DNA from: DASSKO01 sp035690425
GTDB taxonomy: Bacteria > Actinomycetota > Actinomycetes > Propionibacteriales > Nocardioidaceae
NCBI GenBank assembly: GCA_035690425.1
Contig: DASSKO010000055.1
Location: 1 to 31,918 of the forward strand
DNA: 31,918 bases
Direction: 5' to 3'
Shown in pieces: positions 1 through 7,439 of this stretch. The notes beneath the pieces are model-generated. The model was given only the letters and a program-made list of their open reading frames with translations, was not told the origin of the DNA and searched no databases. The translations under genes were made by a program, and so were the position numbers. Each line of letters starts with the position of its first letter. The stretch's first letter is position 1.

Positions 1-138
1 CGCCGAGGCCTGCGCCGCCTGCAGCCGCGACACCAAGTCGTCGTAGACGCTGATCTGCTCATCGCGCGCCAGCAGCTCGATCGCCTCGACCGTGGCGCTG
101 AACCGGTCGAGCACCGCACCCTGCTGCTGGTCTGCCAT
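1..138 (-). CDS. N-terminal part of an unidentified protein (cut by window edge)
   Basis: Forty-six codons are visible, starting at an ATG at 138 and running off the left edge. The protein starts MADQQQGAVLDRFSATVEAI, is acidic and helical, and has no signal peptide. I do not recognise the family from this fragment. A LexA-like site lies 33 nt upstream of the start (171-186), so the gene may belong to the SOS regulon. In actinomycetes, DUF222/HNH endonuclease genes often carry such boxes, and that is one possibility, but nothing in the 46 residues proves it. Confidence 0.6.
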   Translation of the reverse strand, partial: MADQQQGAVLDRFSATVEAIELLARDEQISVYDDLVSRLQAAQASA

Positions 139-170
139 ACCCCCATCAGACCAGACAGCACCGACAGTTC

Positions 171-186
171 CAGAACACCAGTTCGA
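171..186 (-). promoter_or_regulatory. LexA (SOS) box candidate upstream of the partial gene
   Basis: On the minus strand the sequence reads TCGAACTGGTGTTCTG. It matches the actinobacterial SOS consensus TCGAAC-N4-GTTCGA at 10 of 12 specified positions, with the GAAC-N4-GTTC core intact. It ends 33 nt before the start codon at 138, a normal distance for an operator. Confidence 0.55.
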
Positions 187-204
187 ATCGGTGGAGGAAC
201 CCAG

Positions 205-213
205 TTATCCACA
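205..213 (+). other. Single perfect DnaA-box-like 9-mer
   Basis: TTATCCACA matches the classical DnaA box exactly. It lies in the short gap between the AlkB-like gene and the partial gene, next to an SOS box. No second box or AT-rich unwinding region is nearby, so this is not an origin. It could be a regulatory or titration site, or chance. Confidence 0.35.
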
Positions 214-234
214 GCGTGAAGGAATGAAGCCGGC

Positions 235-867
235 CTAGCGCACGCCCCGAGGCCGGAACTGCACGCTGATTCGCGGCCCGACCGCACGCGTCGTCTTGGG
301 GATCGCATGCTCCCAGGTGCGCTGGCACGACCCGCCCATCACCAGCAGGTCGCCGTGACCGAGGGCGAAGCAGGTCGTGGCACCCCCGCCGCGGGGCCGC
401 AGCAGCAGCCGGCGCGGTGCTCCGAACGACACGATCGCCACCATGGTGTCCTCGCGCTCGCCGCGCCCGATCGTGTCACCGTGCCAGGCGACGCTGTCAC
501 GTCCATCGCGGTAGTAGCACAGACCGGCGGTGCGGAACGGCTCGCCGAGGCGGCCGCGGTAGTGGTCACTGAGCGCCTCCCGGGCCTCGGCCAGCACCGG
601 CTCCGGCAGCGGCGCGTCCTCGCCGTACCAGCACAGCAGCCGGGGCACGTCGACGAGACGTTCATACATCTGCCGTCGTTCGGCGTACCAGGGGACCGTG
701 TCGACGAGGCGGGCGAAGACGTCGTCGGAGCCCTCGACCCACCCCGGCAGCACCTCCACCCACGCCCCACCGTCGAGGCGGGTGTGCTCGATGCGATCGA
801 GCGGCCGCAGCCGACAGGCGCCGTCGGGAGTCTCGTCCAACAGCGACGGCTGCAGATGCGCGGTCAT
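235..867 (-). CDS. AlkB-family 2-oxoglutarate/Fe(II) dioxygenase (alkylated DNA repair)
   Basis: The 210-aa product fits AlkB-like proteins, which oxidatively demethylate alkylated bases such as 1-methyladenine in the cytoplasm using Fe(II) and 2-oxoglutarate. The iron-binding HxD is His129-Gly-Asp131 in WHGDTIG, the distal iron ligand is His187 in WEHAIPK, and the 2-oxoglutarate/substrate arginines fit Arg199 and Arg205 in PRISVQFR. The open frame extends upstream to 1074, but the start at 867 is preferred: MTAHLQPSLLDE begins there, and TACGCT ends 6 nt upstream, which fits a leaderless mRNA. A near-consensus LexA box (887-902) and a perfect 14-bp palindrome (872-885) lie just upstream, so damage induction is likely. 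The membrane-protein gene at 1016 diverges from it. Confidence 0.9.
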   Translation of the reverse strand: MTAHLQPSLLDETPDGACRLRPLDRIEHTRLDGGAWVEVLPGWVEGSDDVFARLVDTVPWYAERRQMYERLVDVPRLLCWYGEDAPLPEPVLAEAREALSDHYRGRLGEPFRTAGLCYYRDGRDSVAWHGDTIGRGEREDTMVAIVSFGAPRRLLLRPRGGGATTCFALGHGDLLVMGGSCQRTWEHAIPKTTRAVGPRISVQFRPRGVR

Positions 868-871
868 GCTC

Positions 872-885
872 ACAGCGTACGCTGT
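872..885. promoter_or_regulatory. Perfect 14-bp palindrome over the AlkB -10 region
   Basis: ACAGCGTACGCTGT is a perfect palindrome. On the minus strand it contains TACGCT, a possible -10 box, ending 6 nt before the AlkB-like ATG. A symmetric site here could be an operator, or the symmetry may be incidental to the promoter. Confidence 0.45.
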
Positions 886-886
886 T

Positions 887-902
887 TCGAACACCTGTGC
901 GA
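887..902. promoter_or_regulatory. LexA (SOS) box upstream of the AlkB-like gene
   Basis: TCGAACACCTGTGCGA matches TCGAAC-N4-GTTCGA at 11 of 12 specified positions. It starts 20 nt upstream of the AlkB-like start codon, overlapping the expected -35 region. LexA bound here would block transcription, consistent with a DNA repair gene. Confidence 0.7.
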
Positions 903-1015
903 GTCCGTCGATGCGCTTGCGCCGAGCACCCCGTGAGAGCGGGCGCCGATCGGGTACGACGCCCCTGAGCCTCGGCCACGGTGGTGCCGGGCGCAACAAC
1001 CGGAAGGATCGACCC

Positions 1016-1978
1016 ATGAGCGGAGCACTCCGTCGCGGTCTGCTCGCAGGCGCAGTCGGCACCCTCGCACTCAACGCGGCAACCTACCTCGACATGGCGC
1101 TCCGTGGCCGGTCGGGCAGCGACACTCCCGGCAGGACGATCGAGGCGGCCATCGGCGCGCTCGACGGGCGAGTTCCCGGCAAGGGCGCGCAGCACGACAA
1201 CCGGCGTACGGCGTTCGGGGCGCTGAGCGGGATGGGGGTCGGGCTCGGCGTGGGCGTCGGCGCCAGCATGGCCCGGTCGGCCGGTCTACGCCTGCCGCGG
1301 CCGATAGCGGCGGTGGCTACGGGCGCGGCAGCCATGGCGGCGAGCGACCTGCCGGCGGCAGCCCTGGGCGTCACGGACCCACGTGAGTGGTCGGGGGCGG
1401 ACTGGGCGAGCGACATCGCGCCCCACCTCGCCTACGGCATCGCCACGCACGCGGCGATCCGCCACCTGGACAAGGAGCGCAACCGAGGCGAGACGCCACC
1501 GACGAGGCCGTCGGCGGGACTGCTGCTGCGCTCCACCGCACTCGGCGTGGCCACCGGCAGCCGCAGCTCCCTCGGCCTCGCCGGCGTCGTCATCAGCACG
1601 CCGAGCACCCCACTCCGACGCTGGCGGGCGGTCGGGCGCACCGGTACGTCGGTGGCCACGCTCATGCTCGGCGGGGAGCTCGCTGCGGACAAGCACCCGG
1701 CCGTGCCCGACCGGTTAGAGAAGCCGGCGCTGCCGATGCGGCTGGTGTCCGGCTCCGGCGGCGGCGCGGCGCTCGCGGCGCGAGAGCACGCCACGATCGG
1801 TTTGCCGATGGCCGCCGGCGCCCTGGGTGCGGCGGCGGGCTCCTACGGCGGAGCGGCATGGCGCGAGATCGCCGCCAGCCGGATGCCCGACTGGCAGGCC
1901 GCGCTGATCGAGGACGGCGTCGCGCTGGCGCTCGCGGCGGCCGCCTGTCTACCCGGTCGGCGCAGCACCCGCAGATAA
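1016..1978 (+). CDS. Gly/Ala-rich multi-pass membrane protein, C-terminal half DUF4126-like
   Basis: The 320-aa protein starts at an ATG at 1016 preceded by GGAAGGA; the open frame extends upstream to 698 without a better start. The N-terminal half begins MSGALRRGLLAGAVGTLALN and carries small-residue hydrophobic stretches around residues 7-25, 65-85 and 95-115. The C-terminal half, from about residue 170 (LLLRSTALGVATGSRSSLGL), ends in Gly/Ala-rich segments and resembles DUF4126 proteins. The two halves look like two domains joined in one chain. The function is unknown and the location is probably the cytoplasmic membrane. The permease gene starts 35 nt downstream, so the two may be cotranscribed. 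Confidence 0.75.
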   Translation: MSGALRRGLLAGAVGTLALNAATYLDMALRGRSGSDTPGRTIEAAIGALDGRVPGKGAQHDNRRTAFGALSGMGVGLGVGVGASMARSAGLRLPRPIAAVATGAAAMAASDLPAAALGVTDPREWSGADWASDIAPHLAYGIATHAAIRHLDKERNRGETPPTRPSAGLLLRSTALGVATGSRSSLGLAGVVISTPSTPLRRWRAVGRTGTSVATLMLGGELAADKHPAVPDRLEKPALPMRLVSGSGGGAALAAREHATIGLPMAAGALGAAAGSYGGAAWREIAASRMPDWQAALIEDGVALALAAAACLPGRRSTRR

Positions 1979-2013
1979 CCTGCGCCTACGGTCGCGACCG
2001 AAGGGAAGCCCTG

Positions 2014-3669
2014 GTGACTACCTCGTCCTCCACACCGAACCGCGTCGACGTAGAGATGGACCGCGGGCTGCGGCGAGACATCGGCAAGATCGGGCTGTTG
2101 TTCACCGGGGTCGGCTCGATCATCGGCTCGGGATGGCTCTTCGGCGCCCTCTACGCCTCACAGCTCGCCGGGCCCGCATCGATCCTCGCCTGGGCGCTGG
2201 GCGCGGTGATGATCGCCCTGGTCGGCATCACCTACGCCGAGCTCGGCGTGATGTTCCCCGTCGCCGGCGGCGTGATCCGTTTCCCCCACTACGCGTTCGG
2301 CTCGTTCGCGAGCTTCACCGCCGGCTGGATCACCTGGATCTCCGCCGCAGCCACCACACCGATCGAGGTGCTGGCAGCGATCCAGTACGCCACGCCCTAC
2401 CTGCCGTGGCTGATGAACGAGGTCGACGGCGTCCTGGTCCTGACCACAGCCGGGATCGCGGTTGCGGTCGTCCTGATGTTCGTCTTCAGCTTCATCAACA
2501 TCCTCGGCGTACGCGCCTTCGCCCGCTTCAACAACGTGCTGGTGTGGTGGAAGCTCGCCGTGATCATCCTGGTGATCGTCGTGCTGGGGGTGGCAGCGTT
2601 CAACCTCGACCACTTCGCCAACGCCGAGTTCGGCGGATTCGCCCCGTACGGCTTCGACAAGGTGTTCGCGGCCCTGCCGGCGGCCGGGATCGTGTTCGCC
2701 TACCTCGGGTTCCGCCAAGGGGTGGAGTTCGCCGGTGAGACCGACAACCCGCAGCGCAACGTCCCGTTCGCCGTCCTCGGCGCCATCCTCATCACCGCGG
2801 TGCTCTACATCGGGCTGCAGGCCGCCTTCATCTCAGCGGTGCCCGACCAGAGCCTCGCCGACGGCTGGCACAACCTGAGCTTCGCCAGCGACGCCGGACC
2901 GTTGGCGGCTCTGGCCCTGCTGATCGGCATCACCTGGCTGGCGATCCTGCTGTATGCCGACGCGATCATCTCACCGGCCGACACCGGCCTGATCTTCGCC
3001 GCCCTGACCGCTCGGCTGTCGTACTCGCAGGCCCGGGTGGGCAACGCGCCGCAGTGGCTAGCCAAGCTGAACAACAAGGGCGTGCCATGGGCGTCGGTCC
3101 TGGTGATGTTCGTCGTCGGGTGCCTGTTCTTCCTGCCGTTTCCCTCCTGGGGCAAGCTCGTCGGCTTCATCGTCTCGGGCACGGTGCTCTCCTTCGGCAC
3201 CGGCCCGGTGGTCGTGGGCGCACTGCGGCGGCAGCTGCCGGACCAGGAGCGACCGTTCCGGCTCCCCGGCGGCGACACGCTGCCCTACCTCGGCTTCCTC
3301 TGCGCCAACCTGATCGTGTACTGGACCGGCTGGACGACGAACTGGAAGTTGTTCGTCGCGGTGGGGCTGGGCTACGTCATCCTGGGGCTGTACTACGTGT
3401 TCGCCAGGGACCGGAGCCAGATTCCTCCGCTGCAGCTCAATGCCGGCTGGTGGATGCTGCTGTGGCTGGCCGGCCTCGCGGCGTTGAGCTACTTCGGCCA
3501 CTACGAGGGCGGCACCGATCTGCTGCCCTTCGGGTGGGGCGAGCTACTGACGGCCGCCTTCTCCGCCGCCGTCTACGTGATCGCGGTCGCCACCCGCCTG
3601 TCGCCGGCCATGGTGGTGGACAACGTCCGCCGCACGCACGTGGAGGAGCCCGCCGGGCTGGCCGACTGA
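2014..3669 (+). CDS. APC-superfamily amino acid permease
   Basis: The 551-aa protein is a secondary transporter of the amino acid-polyamine-organocation superfamily. The first helix contains GLLFTGVGSIIGSGWLFGAL, and GSIIGSGW is the substrate-contacting break in TM1 of this family. About twelve hydrophobic segments follow, with the conserved FAYLGFRQGVEFAGET segment in the middle, after the FxGFEx pattern of APC porters. Start: GTG at 2014, downstream of AAGGGAAG at 2001-2008; the frame is open far upstream, but that part has no transmembrane character. The pattern is close to actinobacterial relatives of YveA-type aspartate:proton symporters, but the substrate cannot be read from the sequence. 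It ends 37 nt before the convergent DUF1990 gene. Confidence 0.9.
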   Translation: MTTSSSTPNRVDVEMDRGLRRDIGKIGLLFTGVGSIIGSGWLFGALYASQLAGPASILAWALGAVMIALVGITYAELGVMFPVAGGVIRFPHYAFGSFASFTAGWITWISAAATTPIEVLAAIQYATPYLPWLMNEVDGVLVLTTAGIAVAVVLMFVFSFINILGVRAFARFNNVLVWWKLAVIILVIVVLGVAAFNLDHFANAEFGGFAPYGFDKVFAALPAAGIVFAYLGFRQGVEFAGETDNPQRNVPFAVLGAILITAVLYIGLQAAFISAVPDQSLADGWHNLSFASDAGPLAALALLIGITWLAILLYADAIISPADTGLIFAALTARLSYSQARVGNAPQWLAKLNNKGVPWASVLVMFVVGCLFFLPFPSWGKLVGFIVSGTVLSFGTGPVVVGALRRQLPDQERPFRLPGGDTLPYLGFLCANLIVYWTGWTTNWKLFVAVGLGYVILGLYYVFARDRSQIPPLQLNAGWWMLLWLAGLAALSYFGHYEGGTDLLPFGWGELLTAAFSAAVYVIAVATRLSPAMVVDNVRRTHVEEPAGLAD

Positions 3670-3706
3670 GGGCTACCTCGCGGGCGATGGCTCCCGACGG
3701 CGGCGG

Positions 3707-4414
3707 CTAGCTCGTGGTGACGTCGACCCAGCGGGTGTCGATCTGCACACCGTCGGTAAGGCGACCGCCTGCGGCTGCGGCGGCGGCCAGGCAGAAGCGC
3801 ACCCACATGTTGAGCTGGATCTCCTTGGCCAGCCGTAGCCGCGCGTAGAGGAGATGGACGACGGGCGTGCTCGGCCGGGCCCACGCTTCGACCTCGAACA
3901 CCAACAGGTCACCGTCGTCGTAGGCCCGGAACTGCACCTGTCCGGCCTCGAGGTGGCCCTCCATGGTCGCGAACCGAAGGCAGGAGTGGTCGACATGGAC
4001 GACTCGGACAGGTCCGTCCCAGGGCCCGGGCATCTCCACCACAATCTCGTCGCCCACACTGAGCCGCCCCTCGCTGGTGCTGGTGGGTTGCACACCGACG
4101 ACCTCAGAGGGCACGAACCGCTTGAAGTCAGCGAGAACGGCCGCCATCAGACCCTCGGCGGTCGAGGTCGGGCAGGCGATGTTGACCCGGAAGCGTCGGT
4201 GGTACAGCAGGCCGACACCGTCGTCGGCAGCGTGCACTCGGTCGTCGGCCAGCTCCGTGGGCAGCTCCGGTGCCGCGTCGGTGGCCAGGTCGCCCGCGCA
4301 CTCACGTCGATACAGCGGGGTCGTCTGCCACATGTACCGCCACGACACCAGCGCCGTACCGAACAGCCAGCGCAGCAGCAGCAGGTCCCACCTCGAGCGG
4401 GTGTGGTCAGGCAT
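3707..4414 (-). CDS. DUF1990-like protein, copy 1
   Basis: The 235-aa soluble protein has an N-terminal region of about 75 residues (MPDHTRSRWDLLLLRWLFG) and then a DUF1990-like domain. Features include GDEIVVEMPGPWDGPVRVVHVD, the stretch LRFATMEGHLEAGQVQF, and FEVEAWARPSTPVVHLLY, which line up with the family's turnover around xxGHxExG and the buried FxxxAxSRP strand. DUF1990 has no established reaction. A second, more typical member lies at 4716-5453, with a small membrane-protein gene between them. The start ATG at 4414 faces the small gene across a 92-nt divergent region. Confidence 0.7.
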   Translation of the reverse strand: MPDHTRSRWDLLLLRWLFGTALVSWRYMWQTTPLYRRECAGDLATDAAPELPTELADDRVHAADDGVGLLYHRRFRVNIACPTSTAEGLMAAVLADFKRFVPSEVVGVQPTSTSEGRLSVGDEIVVEMPGPWDGPVRVVHVDHSCLRFATMEGHLEAGQVQFRAYDDGDLLVFEVEAWARPSTPVVHLLYARLRLAKEIQLNMWVRFCLAAAAAAGGRLTDGVQIDTRWVDVTTS

Positions 4415-4506
4415 CGCGGCGACCCTTCGTCTTGGTGAAGTCTGCAGAAGTCGGGTACGGGGCTCCTCGTACCCCTTGAGCAGGTCGTGACACGAGTGGA
4501 GGCACG

Positions 4507-4719
4507 ATGATCGGTCAGCCCCTACACCACGTCGGTGTGCGCAGCACCCATCTCCATCTGGCGTCGGTAGGCGCCATCGGGCTCTGCGTGGGCCTGTGGA
4601 TCAGGGCGAAGACGGTCGACCAGGAGGAGCGGGGGAACGCCGAGCGACGCGCGCTGTTCGTCGGGCTGTGGCCGCCCACGCTGTGGCTGATCGGCGACTC
4701 GCTGCGCCAGGACGAATGA
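4507..4719 (+). CDS. Small two-helix membrane protein
   Basis: The 70-aa protein starts at ATG 4507 behind GTGGAGG at 4496-4502. Two hydrophobic stretches are visible (about residues 19-32, ASVGAIGLCVGLWI, and 50-64, LFVGLWPPTLWLIG), separated by a charged loop rich in E and R. It overlaps the next gene by 4 nt (ATGA), so translation of the DUF1990 protein downstream is probably coupled to it. I do not recognise the family. Confidence 0.65.
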   Translation: MIGQPLHHVGVRSTHLHLASVGAIGLCVGLWIRAKTVDQEERGNAERRALFVGLWPPTLWLIGDSLRQDE

Positions 4720-5453
4720 GTAGGGTCGCCCTACCGCCGGTTGGCCGTATCGACGTCGCGGCGGAGTACGCCGAACTGCGTACGCGGAGGGTCAACTACT
4801 CCGTCGGTGAGGTCGACCAGGACTCCTGGAACCACGACGTCTACCGAAGCCCGCTGTCGGCGGAGCGTCCCGGTCCGCCCGAGCCTGCCGGGGTGTGGGA
4901 GAGGGCCTGCAGGCTCGTCGAGAGCTACCAGTTCACGACCCCGGAGATCGTGCGCGCGTTCTACGACCCACACGCGCCGCTGCTCGGCCGGGACATGCTG
5001 CTGCAGGGCCGCTTCTACGGGTTGCGCTTCTACCTCGGCGTACGCGTGACGAGCATCATCGACGAGACGCGCAAGGACGAGCAGCGGCTTTGGGGATGGG
5101 CCTACGAGACGCTGGAAGGCCACCTCGAGCGGGGCCGGATCAGCTACGAGGTCGTCAAGGACCTGCGCACCGGGACCGTCGAGTTCGTCATCACGGCGTA
5201 CTCCCAGCTGGCACCGACCGTCGACCTGGTCACGCGGCTGGGCTGGCGGGCATTCGGCCGACGCACCCAGCTGCGCTTCTACGACGCCTGCGGAGTGCGC
5301 CTGCACGATCTGGTCACGGCAAGCGGCCCCGCACCGACGCCGCTCCTGCTCCCGGCCGGCGACGGCGAGCTGGTCCTCGCTCCCGCCGACGCGCAGCGGC
5401 AGTGGCTCGATCGGCTCGCGCTGCACCGAAGCCGGCCCGGGGAGATCCAGTGA
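4716..5453 (+). CDS. DUF1990 family protein, copy 2
   Basis: The 245-aa protein shows the DUF1990 core clearly: LQGRFYGLRFYLGVRVTSII, then RLWGWAYETLEGHLERGRIS, then VEFVITAYSQLAP, ending with RRTQLRFYDACGVRLHDLV. The ATG overlaps the stop of the small membrane-protein gene. The family's biochemical role is unknown; proteins of this size are common in actinomycetes and are cytoplasmic. The neighbour context (membrane protein, second DUF1990 gene on the opposite strand) hints at a shared role in the envelope, but that is inference. Confidence 0.85.
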   Translation: MSRVALPPVGRIDVAAEYAELRTRRVNYSVGEVDQDSWNHDVYRSPLSAERPGPPEPAGVWERACRLVESYQFTTPEIVRAFYDPHAPLLGRDMLLQGRFYGLRFYLGVRVTSIIDETRKDEQRLWGWAYETLEGHLERGRISYEVVKDLRTGTVEFVITAYSQLAPTVDLVTRLGWRAFGRRTQLRFYDACGVRLHDLVTASGPAPTPLLLPAGDGELVLAPADAQRQWLDRLALHRSRPGEIQ

Positions 5454-5515
5454 CGGATGGTGAGCAGCGCAGTGCCGGATCCTGAGCAGCTCACAGCACC
5501 GACGCCGGGCACCGC

Positions 5516-6136
5516 TCAGCGGTCGCCGAGCAACTGCTCGAACGGGGTCGGCGTGGCGAAGGCATCGACCGGTCCGGACGGAGTGCTCCGACCGACCAGA
5601 TCCGCGAGCTCGCCGCCCGCCCGCTCGATCCGGTCACCCAACGTGCGGCGGCCGCCGTGGTCCTCGGTGCCCCAGTCCGACGACGCCGCGTACACCGACG
5701 TCGGCACCACGACCGCTCGGAGATAGGCGAACAGCGGACGCAGGGCATGCTCCAGTGCCAGTGAGTGCCGCTCGGTGCCGCCGGTGGCCGCGATCAGCAC
5801 CGGCTTGCCGGTCAGCGCATCCGCGTCCAGGACATCGAAGAAGGACTTGAACAGGCCGCTGTAGGACGCGGTGAAGATCGGTGTGACCGCGATCAGGCCG
5901 TCTGCGGTCAGCGTGCCGTCGATTGCCTGGCGCAGGTTTGCGCTGGGGAACCCGGTCAGCATGTTGTCGGTCAGGTCATGAGCATGGTCGCGCAGCTCGA
6001 TCACCTCGATGGCCGTCTCGGCTCCCTGCGCGGTGAGCGCGCGCTGTGTTGCCGCGGCCAGCCGGTCGCCCAGCAGCCGTGTCGAGGACGGCTGGCTCAG
6101 CCCGGCGGTGACGACGGCCAGCTTGCGGGTGGTCAT
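5516..6136 (-). CDS. NAD(P)H-dependent FMN reductase (CE1759-like)
   Basis: The 206-aa protein has the flavodoxin-like fold of NADPH:FMN reductases: MTTRKLAVVTAGLSQPSSTR is the phosphate-binding loop, and the middle TPIFTASYSGLFKSFFDVLD corresponds to the P(I/V)YxxSYSGLFKxFFD signature. GTERHSLALEHALRPLFAYL follows. It probably supplies reduced FMN to the luciferase-like monooxygenase encoded just upstream, whose stop codon overlaps this start by 4 nt (6133-6136). The pairing matches the CE1758/CE1759 'LLM duo' families known in Corynebacterium and relatives. It ends 62 nt from the convergent DUF1990 gene. Confidence 0.9.
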   Translation of the reverse strand: MTTRKLAVVTAGLSQPSSTRLLGDRLAAATQRALTAQGAETAIEVIELRDHAHDLTDNMLTGFPSANLRQAIDGTLTADGLIAVTPIFTASYSGLFKSFFDVLDADALTGKPVLIAATGGTERHSLALEHALRPLFAYLRAVVVPTSVYAASSDWGTEDHGGRRTLGDRIERAGGELADLVGRSTPSGPVDAFATPTPFEQLLGDR

Positions 6137-7233
6137 CGGCTGCTCTCCTCCAGCTCGCGTTCGTCGGCCGCTGCCCGCAGCCTCGCGTGCGTCGGTGCGT
6201 CCGGGACGTGCGCCGGCCGCCTGGCGTCGAACTCCCTGCGCAGGACCGGCACGACCTCCTCGCCGAGGATGTCCAGCTGCTCCAGGACGGTCTTCAACGG
6301 CAGGCCCGCGTGGTCCATGAGGAACAGCTGACGCTGGTAGTCCCCGACGTACTCGCGGAAGCCCAGGGTGCGCTCGATCACCTGCTGAGGGCTCCCTACC
6401 GTGAGCGGGGTCTGCGCGGTGAAGTCCTCGAGCGACGGCCCGTGACCGTAGACCGGCGCGTTGTCGAAGTACGGCCGGAACTCCCGCACGGCGTCCTGGG
6501 AGTTCTTGCGCATGAACACCTGGCCGCCGAGGCCGACGATCGCCTGGTCGGCTCGCCCGTGGCCGTAGTGCTCGTACCGCCGGCGATACAGGTCCACCAT
6601 CCGCCGGGTGTGGTCGGCCGGCCAGAAGATGTGGTTGTGGAAGAAGCCGTCGCCGTAGTACGCGGCCTGCTCGGCGATCTCCGGGCTGCGGATCGACCCG
6701 TGCCAGACGAACGGGGGTACGCCGTCCAAGGGACGAGGCGTCGAGGTGAACGACTGCAGCGGCGTGCGGAACTTGCCCTCCCAGTCCACGACGTCCTCCC
6801 GCCAGAGCCGGTGCAGCAGGTGGTAGTTCTCGACGGCCAGGGCGATCCCGTCGCGGATGTCCTTGCCGAACCACGGGTAGACGGGTCCGGTGTTGCCGCG
6901 CCCCATCATCAGGTCGACGCGCCCGTCGGCCAGATGCTGCAGCACCGCGAAGTCCTCGGCGATCTTCACCGGGTCGTTGGTGGTGATCAGCGTGGTCGCC
7001 GTGGACAGGATCAGGCGCTCGGTGCGCGCAGCGACGTACCCGAGCATGGTCGTCGGCGACGAGGGCACGAACGGCGGGTTGTGGTGCTCACCGGTGGCGA
7101 ATACATCCAGCCCGACCTCCTCGGCCTTCGCGGCAATGGCGACCATGGACTTGATTCGCTCCGCCTCTGTGGGCGTCCGTCCCGTCGTGGGATCTGTGGT
7201 GACGTCCCCGACCGTGAAGATCCCGAACTGCAT
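6133..7233 (-). CDS. Luciferase-like FMN-dependent monooxygenase (CE1758-like)
   Basis: The 366-aa protein is a bacterial luciferase-fold (TIM barrel) flavin monooxygenase. It opens MQFGIFTVGDVTTDPTTGRT and contains the FATGEHHNPPFVPSSPTTML segment typical of the family, LILSTATTLITTNDPVKIAEDF and VDLMMGRGNTGPVYPWFG. The start at 7233 follows AGGAGTGG and is preferred over an in-frame ATG 10 codons upstream. It probably oxidises an unknown small organic substrate with FMNH2 from the coupled reductase. A dyad at 7265-7282 lies in the promoter region and may be the operator of a local regulator, though no regulator gene is adjacent. Confidence 0.9.
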   Translation of the reverse strand: MQFGIFTVGDVTTDPTTGRTPTEAERIKSMVAIAAKAEEVGLDVFATGEHHNPPFVPSSPTTMLGYVAARTERLILSTATTLITTNDPVKIAEDFAVLQHLADGRVDLMMGRGNTGPVYPWFGKDIRDGIALAVENYHLLHRLWREDVVDWEGKFRTPLQSFTSTPRPLDGVPPFVWHGSIRSPEIAEQAAYYGDGFFHNHIFWPADHTRRMVDLYRRRYEHYGHGRADQAIVGLGGQVFMRKNSQDAVREFRPYFDNAPVYGHGPSLEDFTAQTPLTVGSPQQVIERTLGFREYVGDYQRQLFLMDHAGLPLKTVLEQLDILGEEVVPVLRREFDARRPAHVPDAPTHARLRAAADERELEESSR

Positions 7234-7264
7234 GCCCACTCCTGCCTCGGCGACACATCGCACC

Positions 7265-7282
7265 TAGTTGACGAATAAACTA
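7265..7282. promoter_or_regulatory. Inverted repeat upstream of the LLM/FMN reductase operon
   Basis: TAGTT-N8-AACTA has perfect 5-bp arms and sits 32 nt upstream of the monooxygenase start, in a locally AT-rich patch. The symmetry and position fit a MarR- or HxlR-type operator. Confidence 0.45.
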
Positions 7283-7348
7283 CATCCGTAACGGGCGCGG
7301 CCGTACAGGTATTCCGAGCCCAACGGCTGAACGCCCACGACCTATGTG

Positions 7349-7377
7349 CCCCAATCGGCCAGCCACAACTCTGGCAC
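7349..7377. repeat. Dispersed intergenic 29-nt repeat, copy 1
   Basis: This stretch matches 16569-16597 at 25 of 29 positions. The shared core is AGCCACAAC, flanked by CCCCA on one side and CTGGCAC on the other. In this copy GCCAG (7358-7362) and CTGGC (7371-7375) can pair as a hairpin. Both copies are in intergenic DNA about 9.2 kb apart. The nature of the element is unknown. Confidence 0.6.
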
Positions 7378-7381
7378 CGTC

Positions 7382-7425
7382 TTGACGCCGAAACACGGAC
7401 GCGCCACTATTCCTGTTAGGAATAG
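7382..7425 (+). promoter_or_regulatory. Sigma-factor gene promoter with overlapping dyad operator
   Basis: A possible -35 box TTGACG (7382-7387) is 17 nt from CACTAT (7405-7410), a weak -10. A perfect 7-bp inverted repeat, CTATTCC-TGTTA-GGAATAG (7407-7425), covers the -10 and start-site region. A protein bound there would repress the ECF sigma gene that starts at 7440. The inner TCCTGT(T)AGGA also occurs at the regulator gene at 25126. Confidence 0.55.
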
Positions 7426-7439
7426 CCGAGGGGGATGGC

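Noticed and set aside
205..213. Replication origin
   Set aside because: A single DnaA box without a cluster, AT-rich unwinding element or dnaA/dnaN genes nearby.
1387..2013. N-terminal extension of the permease
   Set aside because: The upstream part of the open frame overlaps the membrane-protein gene, is Arg-rich and has no transmembrane pattern; the GTG at 2014 has a ribosome-binding site.
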